Assembly (NCBI GenBank): GCA_937927885.1
Contig: CALEZJ010000631.1
Coordinates: 1-9,615, forward strand
Origin: an uncultured Paracoccaceae bacterium
GTDB lineage: Bacteria > Pseudomonadota > Alphaproteobacteria > Rhodobacterales > Rhodobacteraceae
DNA: 9,615 nt
Direction of reading: 5' to 3'
Part shown: positions 1 to 5,525 of the stretch, in pieces
Position numbering within the stretch: position 1 is the stretch's first letter
Layout: every line of letters begins with the position of its first letter
Made by a program: the position numbers and the translations under genes
Notes under the pieces: model-generated
Database searches by the model: none
The model's input: only the letters and a program-made list of their open reading frames with translations
What the model was told of the DNA's origin: nothing

Positions 1-327
1 CATCAGGGCTTCGCCGCCGAAGATCAGCATGAGGATCTTGTTGCAGGTCGGACAGGCAATCCCGACGAAACCCACCGTTCCTCCTGCTGCGGCGCGCCGA
101 AGCCCGCAGGCGCTCGGAAGAGCGACGAAGGTTCCTGTCAATGCGGCGAGCAGTACCAGGGATGGAAATTCCCACGCACCGACGGGCGTCATCCGGACGA
201 AGAGCGGGTTAGCCCAGACAGCAGAAACCGTTCCCATCGAAGCGAACACAAGCACTGCGCCCAACCAACCGCGCAGGAACGGGTGCCATACTTGCGGCCA
301 GAACCAGATCGATTCTTTAACCGACAT
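1..327 (-). CDS. Membrane protein with ACPTCNK motif, 3' end cut by window
   Basis: This frame stays open from an ATG at 325-327 to the window edge, giving 109 codons with the C-terminus missing. Hydrophobic segments lie at about residues 21-38, 55-70 and 83-105, so it is a multi-pass inner-membrane protein. The third segment holds the motif IACPTCNKIL (Cys92, Cys95), and one more Cys is at 74. A CxxC at the membrane next to an Asn-Lys is a possible thiol or metal site. I do not recognise a named family; proteins of this look seem to occur beside copper genes, but that is from memory. The start is supported by AAGGAAA at 332-338, six bases upstream and overlapping the stop of the previous gene, so translation is probably coupled. 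It is the last visible gene of the minus-strand copper operon. Function unknown. Confidence 0.8.
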   Translation of the reverse strand, partial: MSVKESIWFWPQVWHPFLRGWLGAVLVFASMGTVSAVWANPLFVRMTPVGAWEFPSLVLLAALTGTFVALPSACGLRRAAAGGTVGFVGIACPTCNKILMLIFGGEALM

Positions 328-336
328 TACATTTCC

Positions 337-753
337 TTATCGAGCAGTATGGTCCAACCGGACGATTTCGCCGTCGAAGGCGATCTGGAAGCGCCATCGC
401 CCGCCCATGGAAAAGGTGCCGGCTCCCCTCCAGGAGCCGTCGGATCGGCGGAGCATTTGCACCGGTGTCCGCCCCATGTCGTGGCCGACCATGGTCATTG
501 ATACACTTGGTTGAATGAGCGTCGCGTCGTTGCTGCCCTCGTCGCTTTCGAACCTTACGGTGATCTCGAAGGCATATGCCTGACCATCCTCCACTGCGAC
601 CAGAAGGCGACCGCCGGCGACATCCACTGCTCGGGCAGACCCGGTGGAGCCGGGCTCCCGTTCGCCCGAAAGGCCGAAGACCAGGAACGCCGCCACCGTT
701 GCCGCAACCAGGGCGAGTGGTATGGCGAGCAACGCTACGCGAAGGGTCCTCAT
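337..753 (-). CDS. FixH/YtkA-like membrane-anchored periplasmic protein
   Basis: The product has 138 residues: one N-terminal membrane anchor (about 5-28) and a periplasmic beta-rich domain. The domain holds a segment like those of the FixH/YtkA families: PSVSMTMVGHDMG at about 82-94, then a GAGTFSMGGRWRFQI stretch at 110-124. Met86, Met88, His91, Met93 and Met116 could bind copper. FixH-type proteins act in assembly of cbb3 oxidases with a copper pump; YtkA-like domains are found near copper proteins. Here the neighbours are copper and cytochrome genes, which fits a copper-delivery or assembly role. The ATG at 751-753 is chosen because it follows the upstream stop by four bases and has AGGA just before it; a longer in-frame start at 810 would run deep into the transpeptidase gene. 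Family placement is moderate, function inferred. Confidence 0.75.
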   Translation of the reverse strand: MRTLRVALLAIPLALVAATVAAFLVFGLSGEREPGSTGSARAVDVAGGRLLVAVEDGQAYAFEITVRFESDEGSNDATLIQPSVSMTMVGHDMGRTPVQMLRRSDGSWRGAGTFSMGGRWRFQIAFDGEIVRLDHTAR

Positions 754-757
754 GGTC

Positions 758-1351
758 CTAAAGTACGACGACCTGGGTTCCGACGCGGACCAGGTCATAA
801 AGTTGCTCAACGTGATGGTTGTATAGACCGAAGCAACCGTTCGAGGCCCGTCGGCCGATCTTGGCTACATTGTCGATCCCGTGGATGCGGTAGTATTGCC
901 AGGACAGGTTCAGCGCGCGCGTTCCCAGCGGGTTGTCCGGTCCCGGGTGCACTATTGCCGGCAGCGTCGGGTCGCGTTGGCGCATGCTCGGGGTCGGTAT
1001 CCATGTCGGATGCATGCGCTTGAGCACGATCTCCGTGCGGCCGCGACGGGTGAATTCCTCGGTCATCGGTACCGAGCACGGGAAGACCAGATACGTGGCT
1101 TCGTCCTGCGACCAGAAGTGAACAGCGCGAGAGTCGCTGTCGCAGATGATCGCCCCGTGTCTCAGGCTGTCGAAATGGTCGCGCCACTGCACGGTCCGGA
1201 ACGCCATGGTATTGCGCCGGACGCGTGTGGCGGCATCGGCCTCGATCTCACCAACAAAGCTTTGGGCAAGAGAGGTGCTTGCGCTCAAAGAAACCAAACC
1301 GCCTCCTGCCAGTGTCATCACCTGGCGCCGATTGAATATAGTATTCCTCAT
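758..1351 (-). CDS. Exported L,D-transpeptidase (YkuD family)
   Basis: The 197-residue product has an N-terminal export signal with twin arginines (FNRRQVMTLAGG, ending near LAQ at 28-30) and a YkuD catalytic domain. Diagnostic parts are HPGPDNPLGTRALNLS at 135-150, IHG at 156-158 and SNGCFG at 170-175, with His157 and Cys173 as catalytic residues. Such enzymes make 3-3 peptidoglycan cross-links or attach proteins to the wall in the periplasm. The Arg that usually follows the Cys (SHGCIR) is Gly175 here, so this may be a subgroup. The start at 1351 has AGGAG at 1359-1363, seven bases upstream; an upstream in-frame ATG at 1393 lacks this and would put 14 polar residues before the signal. It lies between cytochrome c and the FixH-like gene, so it is part of the copper operon. 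Copper is known to inhibit L,D-transpeptidases, which may explain the linkage. Confidence 0.88.
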   Translation of the reverse strand: MRNTIFNRRQVMTLAGGGLVSLSASTSLAQSFVGEIEADAATRVRRNTMAFRTVQWRDHFDSLRHGAIICDSDSRAVHFWSQDEATYLVFPCSVPMTEEFTRRGRTEIVLKRMHPTWIPTPSMRQRDPTLPAIVHPGPDNPLGTRALNLSWQYYRIHGIDNVAKIGRRASNGCFGLYNHHVEQLYDLVRVGTQVVVL

Positions 1352-1408
1352 TTTGCTTCTCCTATGTGGTGTAGCTGCTGTTTGATCGAGCAAGCGTTGC
1401 TTCCGTTG

Positions 1409-1864
1409 TCACTCGATCCCGTTCGCGCGCTGAAGCGCACGGACAAAGGCAATTATGGTGGTCACCTCAGCGCGAGTGACACCCTCGATCGGGGGCATAT
1501 TGCCAAACCGCCAGTGATGCGCGCGAACGCCATTCCGAGCAGCAATGTGGAAGGCTTCATCGGAGTGATGCGCCGGGTGATAGATGCGGTGCACGAGCGG
1601 CGGGGCGATACCTTCGCGGCCTGCTGCATTCGAACCATGACACGCCGCGCAAAAGGTCGTGAAGGCGCGTTCGCCCATGACCTCGGTCGGGGTGAAGCTG
1701 GCGGGAAGGACGACCTCGACCATCGGGGGTGGAACGAGATCGGCGGGCAGATCGGGCAGGCCCGCGACCGTAGTCGGAGGCGGGGCGCGTTCGCGCGACA
1801 GGGTCCAGACGCCGGCGACGGCAATGGCGATGGCGATGACAAGGCCCAGGCTGGTCGGGTTCAT
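1409..1864 (-). CDS. Membrane-anchored mono-heme cytochrome c
   Basis: The product has 151 residues. An uncleaved or signal-type hydrophobic segment covers about 5-21, a Pro-rich linker 28-56, and a class I cytochrome c domain 62-150. The heme site is CAACH (Cys72, Cys75, His76) and Met123 in FGNMPPIEG is the likely sixth ligand. The protein would carry electrons in the periplasm. A His-rich stretch (HRIYHPAHH, 92-100, then HH at 116-117) is unusual for this fold and may bind metal. The ATG at 1862-1864 starts directly before the hydrophobic segment; a TTG at 1939 is in frame but adds 25 polar residues that overlap the hairpin region. It follows the multicopper oxidase with a 78-base gap and may be its redox partner, or feed the CuA protein of the divergent operon; the sequence cannot decide this. 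Confidence 0.87.
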   Translation of the reverse strand: MNPTSLGLVIAIAIAVAGVWTLSRERAPPPTTVAGLPDLPADLVPPPMVEVVLPASFTPTEVMGERAFTTFCAACHGSNAAGREGIAPPLVHRIYHPAHHSDEAFHIAARNGVRAHHWRFGNMPPIEGVTRAEVTTIIAFVRALQRANGIE

Positions 1865-1889
1865 TCCGGTTTTCCATTCCAGAGCGCCC

Positions 1890-1920
1890 CCGGTGCATCG
1901 GTCTGGTTCCGAGGCACCGG
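1890..1920 (-). other. Intercistronic hairpin between oxidase and cytochrome c
   Basis: Arms CCGGTGC (1890-1896) and GCACCGG (1914-1920) pair perfectly, and inside them CGG (1899-1901) pairs with CCG (1909-1911) around a seven-base loop, leaving a two-by-two internal bulge. The hairpin sits in the 78-base gap after the oxidase stop. There is no T-run after it on the minus strand, so it looks more like an mRNA stability or processing element, or a weak attenuator, than a classic terminator. Confidence 0.45.
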
Positions 1921-1942
1921 AGGCGGAGGTCCATGGCAAGGC

Positions 1943-3454
1943 TCAGACCGAGACGACCAGTTCGGTCATCATGCCCGTGATAAGATGTGGTATGTGGTGG
2001 CAGTGCAGCATCCAGCGCGCCGCCTCGCCCGCATCGAAGGCGATGGTGAACATCGACATCGGCGGGATATGTACCGTGTCGCGCACCGCGCCATTGATCC
2101 GCCTAGGCGGGCCGATGTTCCGGCCACCGACGCCCAGGACCTGAAACACATGGCCGTGCAGATGCATCGGATGGGCCATCATCGACATGTTGTGAAACAT
2201 CAGCTCGACGCGTTCGCCCGACCGCACATGGATGGGGGCGTGGCCACCCCAGGTGCGGTCGTTGATCGTCCAGCGATAGGGGGACATGGTGCCGTCCAGC
2301 ATGACCATTTCGCGGCGCGCCGCAGCGCGCTGCGGCAGCGAAGCCCGCGCGCGCAGGCTGGCTTCCTGTGCGAGGTCGTAGTCAAAGGCCGGCGCGGCTT
2401 CGTCTCCCAGTTCGGCGATCTTTGAGATCTGCCCTGCCGGGGTGGCAAGGATGATCCCGGTCCGCTCGCGCTCGCCCTCGCGCAGGGCTAGGATCGGCCA
2501 GGCGCCTTCCGCTGCGGGCAGATCGAGTTCGATATCCAGCCGCTGTCCCATCGCAAAGCCGAACCGACGGCCGGAGAGCGGCTCGACGGCATGGCCGTCC
2601 ACAGCCACCAGACGCCCTTCAATACCGCCCGTATCGATCCAGAACACGGTTGCCGAGGCTGCGTTGATGATGCGCAGCTTGACCCGGCCGCCCCGCTCGA
2701 CGCTGACGATTTCGGGGTCGGCGAGCGTTCTGTCGTTGGCCAGATAGGCATCGAAGTCGATATCGTTGAGATCCATCTCCATGCCATTCATTCCGGCCAT
2801 GCCGCCGTGATCACCCCCCATCATCCGGCTCATCATGCCGCCGCCCATCGCGCCGTGATCCATGGCCCCGTGATCCATCGCACCATGATCCATGGCACCA
2901 TGCCCCGGCCCGTGATCAATATTCGCCATCAGCTCATCGGGAGATGCGAAGGAGAAATCCTGCAGGATCAGGACGACTTCTTGCCGGTCCTCAGCGAGAT
3001 CTTCGTCTGAGCGGACGATGAGCGGCGCGGCGAGCAGCTGCATTTCCTGAACGGGCATGTGGCTGTGCATCCAGTGAGTGCCCGCCAGCGGCGCAAAGTC
3101 ATAGTCCCGCGCCTCGCCCGGCCGCAGGGCGGGCATGGGGGCGTCGGGCACGCCATCCTGATCATTGGGCGGGATCTGCCCGTGCCAGTGGATCATCGTC
3201 TCGATATCGAGCGCGTTTTCCAGCCGGACGCTGAACCGCTCGCCGGGATCGAGGATCAGCCCCTGCCCGCCCCGGGCGTTTTCCAGCCCGAAGACGTTCG
3301 CGGCCCGACCGCCGATGTCCAGCACACGGCTGGCGGCGCGAAGCAGGTGCTGGGGTGCTGCGGTCTGCGCGCGCAAAACGACAGGCAGCGAGAGCGCGGC
3401 CATCGAGGCAGCACTTGTCGCCATGAACCGGCGACGGGTGTAACGAGTGGTCAT
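1943..3454 (-). CDS. Tat-exported multicopper oxidase (CueO/PcoA type)
   Basis: The product has 503 residues, close to CueO. The N-terminus TRRRFMATSAAS is a Tat signal, ending near LRAQ at 27-30. All four copper-binding blocks are present: HWHG (89-92), HWMHSH (127-132), HPMHLHGH (428-435) and HCHHIPHLITGMM (484-496). Type 1 copper ligands would be His428, Cys485, His490 and Met495. Enzymes of this type oxidise Cu+ to Cu2+ in the periplasm using oxygen. Between the first blocks lies a Met/His-rich insert (about 180-228) with HGAM repeats, comparable to the copper-sensing or loading inserts of CueO and PcoA. The start at 3454 has AGGAG at 3463-3467, eight bases upstream; the longer frame to 3571 would overlap the upstream gene and lacks a better signal. 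It is the central enzyme of the minus-strand operon. The exact subfamily is not decided. Confidence 0.95.
   Translation of the reverse strand: MTTRYTRRRFMATSAASMAALSLPVVLRAQTAAPQHLLRAASRVLDIGGRAANVFGLENARGGQGLILDPGERFSVRLENALDIETMIHWHGQIPPNDQDGVPDAPMPALRPGEARDYDFAPLAGTHWMHSHMPVQEMQLLAAPLIVRSDEDLAEDRQEVVLILQDFSFASPDELMANIDHGPGHGAMDHGAMDHGAMDHGAMGGGMMSRMMGGDHGGMAGMNGMEMDLNDIDFDAYLANDRTLADPEIVSVERGGRVKLRIINAASATVFWIDTGGIEGRLVAVDGHAVEPLSGRRFGFAMGQRLDIELDLPAAEGAWPILALREGERERTGIILATPAGQISKIAELGDEAAPAFDYDLAQEASLRARASLPQRAAARREMVMLDGTMSPYRWTINDRTWGGHAPIHVRSGERVELMFHNMSMMAHPMHLHGHVFQVLGVGGRNIGPPRRINGAVRDTVHIPPMSMFTIAFDAGEAARWMLHCHHIPHLITGMMTELVVSV
2846..2902 (-). repeat. 15-base tandem repeat encoding HGAMD units
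   Basis: Three full 15-base units and a 12-base fourth run in phase with the oxidase reading frame and encode HGAM-D-HGAM-D-HGAM-D-HGAM (residues 185-203). The units differ at a few bases (G/C after CAT, and A/G in the middle), so they are not a fresh slippage product. They form the start of the Met/His-rich copper-binding insert of the oxidase. Confidence 0.9.
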
Positions 3455-3471
3455 CAGATAAGCTCCTGTTT

Positions 3472-3489
3472 GCCGACGGATTTGTCGGC
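3472..3489 (-). other. Hairpin in the leader of the multicopper oxidase
   Basis: GCCGAC (3472-3477) and GTCGGC (3484-3489) form a perfect six-base stem with a six-base loop. It lies in the 73-base gap between the small Cys-rich gene and the oxidase, and ends four bases before the oxidase ribosome-binding site at 3463-3467. It could protect or tune the oxidase message. No T-run follows, so I do not call it a terminator. Confidence 0.4.
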
Positions 3490-3527
3490 GATCACTTGTC
3501 CCGGCCATGCGACCGGAGGGCGATGTT

Positions 3528-3902
3528 TCAGGAGCGCGTTTTGGGAGGTCTGAGATCGGGTGCGGCCGCAAGACCGCCCATGATTTGTCCGCCGGAGAGG
3601 AGGTAAGGCACGGACGCGAAGACCGTTATCGAGGTCGGGTCCGGTAGCAGCGAATGCAGCGTTGACATACAAGGGAGGATGCAAGAGCTGCACTCAGCAT
3701 CCAGAGCGTGGTCCGGGTTCTCGCCATCAACACAGCAGTTTGCGCGCTGCGTGTCGGCATGTTCTTGTTGCAGTTGAACGTCGAAGTTATTCGGATGCGC
3801 TGCCAGGGCATGACCCTGCAGGATCGGCGAAAAAACCAACATCGCGACGAAGATTGCCGCGATCCAGGGCCGCCAGAAACTGTACGTACAACGATCGTTC
3901 AT
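3528..3902 (-). CDS. Small exported Cys-rich protein, possible copper binder
   Basis: The product has 124 residues. A hydrophobic segment at about 11-34 ends in ALAA and looks like a signal peptide or single anchor. After it come His36, His49, a CC pair (56-57), PDHA at 63-66 and C-x2-C-x3-C (71, 74, 78), all able to bind Cu+. The C-terminus ends in RPPKTRS. The short Cys-pair and Pro-rich tail recall DUF2946-like and CopL-like proteins of copper loci, but I cannot place it firmly. The divergent gene at 4147 has the same marks in the same order. The start at 3902 is placed directly before the charged, then hydrophobic leader; an in-frame TTG at 3965 is possible, and neither has a strong ribosome-binding site. 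It is the first gene of the minus-strand operon, 73 bases before the oxidase. Role in periplasmic copper buffering is inference. Confidence 0.72.
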   Translation of the reverse strand: MNDRCTYSFWRPWIAAIFVAMLVFSPILQGHALAAHPNNFDVQLQQEHADTQRANCCVDGENPDHALDAECSSCILPCMSTLHSLLPDPTSITVFASVPYLLSGGQIMGGLAAAPDLRPPKTRS

Positions 3903-4077
3903 AGGACGACGATAAGCGCGTGCCCTTGCTCCGTCCAGCAGGGATGCTTGTCTCAGCTTCAACAAGAGCGTGAACCCCGCTGGCTGGCAAGCGCTGCAGC
4001 CGGCCCCTTCTCAGGCAGGCCATGCCCTTATGGCAAATTGAAGGGCCGTCCGTATCGGGACCGCGAAATCAGCGCGT

Positions 4078-4091
4078 TTGATCTTGATCAA
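4078..4091 (+). promoter_or_regulatory. Perfect Fnr/FnrL-type box
   Basis: TTGATCTTGATCAA matches the consensus TTGAT-N4-ATCAA exactly on both arms. It lies in the 244-base divergent control region, 55 bases before the ATG at 4147. Its centre is about 41 bases before the predicted start of transcription (see the -10 element), the class II position for activation by Fnr-type regulators. This predicts induction of the plus-strand operon when oxygen is low. Dnr/Nnr-type regulators use similar boxes, so a response to NO is also possible. Confidence 0.8.
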
Positions 4092-4112
4092 GGCAAGACC
4101 AGGCCGGGGAGG

Positions 4113-4118
4113 TGTACT
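4113..4118 (+). promoter_or_regulatory. Predicted -10 element of the plus-strand operon
   Basis: TGTACT matches the TATAAT consensus at four of six positions. Its place would set transcription start near 4125, with the Fnr box centred near -40.5 and a leader of about 22 bases before the ATG at 4147. No good -35 is seen, as expected for an activator-dependent promoter. The call rests mainly on the spacing. Confidence 0.4.
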
Positions 4119-4146
4119 GGGCGATCATACTTTCGGACGAGACAGC

Positions 4147-4533
4147 ATGACAGGGGTTCGGATCAACAGCGAGACGGGGGCATGGAGCTGGCGCTGGCTG
4201 CGTTGGTTCATGGTGTCGTTGATCCTCCTGTCCCTCGGACTTGCGACGATCCAGATGGCAGATGCCCATCCCGTCCAGCATCATTCCGATCATGGTTTGA
4301 CGACAGCCTTGTCCGATGTCGCGCCTGGCAGCCCGGAGTGCTGTGACGATGCGGATCCCGGGCATGCAGCTGGTGCCTGCGCAACTTCCGGACATTGCGT
4401 TGCCTGCGCGACTTCGACAGCGGGAACACTCGCGCCAGCCTTGTCGCCCGAGGCACGTCCTGACCCGCGCCTTATCGTCCTGCCTGCGGGCTTGACCTCG
4501 GATCCGGCCGGACGCCCTCCGAAATCTGCCTGA
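4147..4533 (+). CDS. Small membrane-anchored Cys/His-rich protein, possible copper binder
   Basis: The product has 128 residues. One hydrophobic segment (about 19-37) ends in ADAHP and is a signal peptide or anchor. Next come a His cluster (41, 45, 46, 49), a CC pair (65-66), PGHA (71-74), Cys78 and a C-x2-C (84, 87). The tail ends in RPPKSA. It resembles the divergent protein at 3528-3902 in layout and in the CC-x-D, P-x-HA and RPPK marks. It may belong to the loose DUF2946-like or CopL-like group; I do not recognise it surely. The ATG at 4147 is chosen because the in-frame TTG at 4078 lies inside the Fnr box, before the predicted transcription start; only a weak GGA at 4135-4137 precedes the ATG. 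It is the first gene of the plus-strand operon, 239 bases before the CuA protein. Copper capture for oxidase or pump is inference. Confidence 0.72.
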   Translation: MTGVRINSETGAWSWRWLRWFMVSLILLSLGLATIQMADAHPVQHHSDHGLTTALSDVAPGSPECCDDADPGHAAGACATSGHCVACATSTAGTLAPALSPEARPDPRLIVLPAGLTSDPAGRPPKSA

Positions 4534-4542
4534 ACGGTCTGA

Positions 4543-4574
4543 CAGGAGCACGGTCGCGTTGCATCGCGCTCCTG
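4543..4574 (+). other. Hairpin after the small Cys-rich gene
   Basis: CAGGAGC (4543-4549) and GCTCCTG (4568-4574) pair perfectly, ten bases after the stop at 4533, around an 18-base loop that contains two CGCG blocks. There is no T-run after it, so it is at most a weak terminator or an attenuator that lets part of the transcripts continue into the CuA/oxidase genes. Confidence 0.4.
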
Positions 4575-4645
4575 CCGCACGAGCGGGCAGTAGAGCCTAT
4601 CCGGCACCTCGACCTGCTTCGTGAGCAAAGCGACCGCATTCCGGT

Positions 4646-4661
4646 TCACTGCGTGCAGTGA
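4646..4661 (+). promoter_or_regulatory. Perfect palindrome, candidate operator before the CuA/oxidase genes
   Basis: TCACTGC-GT-GCAGTGA has seven-base arms that pair perfectly around a two-base centre. It lies 112 bases before the ATG at 4773 in a 239-base gap without a convincing gene. The tight centre suits a dimeric DNA-binding protein better than an RNA hairpin. I do not recognise the regulator, and no good -35/-10 pair was found beside it. A shorter inverted repeat, CGGCA-A-TGCCG, follows at 4676-4686. Confidence 0.4.
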
Positions 4662-4772
4662 GGCCCCTTGCGGTCCGGCAATGCCGTTCCGGTGACGCAG
4701 GCAGCCCAGCCCGAGATCAAGATTCCACGCTGCCGCGATACCCGGAACCCTCAGCGATGAAGGTTTCCATCA

Positions 4773-5525
4773 ATGCACGACACTTCCCATTTCACCACCA
4801 GGCGCGGCTTTATCGCGGCGACCGGATTCGGCGGCACGGCACTCTATGCCCTCTGGGTCGGCTATGGCGCGGCGCCCGGCCCGTTGGCGCTCTTTGGCGC
4901 AACGCATGCCGAGGACGCAGGGGGCCATGATGATCATGCGGCCCATTCGGCGCCCGAGGGCCAGTCGCTGACACGCCAGGAGTTCGAGGCGCAGGTGCAG
5001 GACTTCGTTGCCCGCTTCGGCGAGGCTGACGGCAGCGTGCGGCCGCGTCATCCTGATGTTTCAGGCTCCGCCATGGCCGAGGGCGCGCATGATGGCCAGA
5101 CGGCGGATCATGCGGCGCATACGGGGACGGGGCATGTTGGCCATAGCGGCCACGGTGACCACGGCGGCCATGGTGCGGCAGCGCATGCCCCCCAGCCCGT
5201 TACGGACGCGCATCGCCACGACCCGCGCGCGCCGATCGACATCTGGCTGCGGGCCGGCCAGTTCTTCTTCGAGCCCGCACATCTGCGGCTTGAAACGCAT
5301 CAAGCCTACAGGTTTCGCATGATGGCAACCGATGTGTCACACGGAGCCTCGATCCATTTCGGCCGCGGCGGGCGGATGATCCGGCTGCGACCGGGGCAAC
5401 TAGTCGAGACCGACATCACCCTGCACCGGCCGGGCGAGTTCCTGATCTATTGCACCTACTATTGCGGCGCAGCCCATGACGTGATGCAGGCGCGCCTCAG
5501 CGTGACGGAAGGGGGTGTGGCATGA
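4773..5525 (+). CDS. CuA-site cupredoxin, oxidase subunit II-like, with His-rich linker
   Basis: The product has 250 residues. The N-terminus TTRRGFIAATG is Tat-like and runs into a hydrophobic segment (about 13-32) that is a signal or anchor. Residues 51-150 form a linker with many His in short GH, HG and AAH steps. The C-terminal cupredoxin domain (about 154-246) has all CuA ligands: His190, then C-x3-C-x3-H-x2-M (Cys227, Cys231, His235, Met238). The spacing is near that of ba3 oxidase subunit II. It should take electrons from a cytochrome c or cupredoxin and pass them to subunit I, whose gene overlaps it by ATGA at 5522-5525. GAAGG at 4759-4763 supports the start. The His-rich linker is not part of standard subunit II and may store or load copper. 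N2O reductase also has a CuA domain, but length and partner argue for an oxidase-type subunit. Confidence 0.88.
   Translation: MHDTSHFTTRRGFIAATGFGGTALYALWVGYGAAPGPLALFGATHAEDAGGHDDHAAHSAPEGQSLTRQEFEAQVQDFVARFGEADGSVRPRHPDVSGSAMAEGAHDGQTADHAAHTGTGHVGHSGHGDHGGHGAAAHAPQPVTDAHRHDPRAPIDIWLRAGQFFFEPAHLRLETHQAYRFRMMATDVSHGASIHFGRGGRMIRLRPGQLVETDITLHRPGEFLIYCTYYCGAAHDVMQARLSVTEGGVA

Noticed and set aside
881..2425. Long plus-strand open frame of 514 codons
   Set aside because: It lies opposite the transpeptidase, cytochrome c and oxidase genes, which carry clear catalytic motifs; the product is low-complexity Arg/Gly/His without any domain, as expected for the complement of GC-rich genes.
2846..2902. 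Short regular repeats as a possible CRISPR or VNTR
   Set aside because: The units have no spacers, stay in phase with the oxidase frame and encode a Met/His copper-binding insert.
3903..4146. CueR- or CopY-type copper operator in the control region
   Set aside because: I looked for ACCTT/AAGGT-type dyads with a long spacer and for CopY boxes and found no convincing match.
4078..4146. TTG start at 4078 for the small Cys/His-rich gene
   Set aside because: The codon is part of the Fnr box and lies before the predicted transcription start; the added 23 residues are polar and precede the leader helix.
4658..4930. Plus-strand open frame across the gap before the CuA gene
   Set aside because: It runs into the CuA gene in another frame, is Arg-rich, and lacks a ribosome-binding site or recognisable domain.
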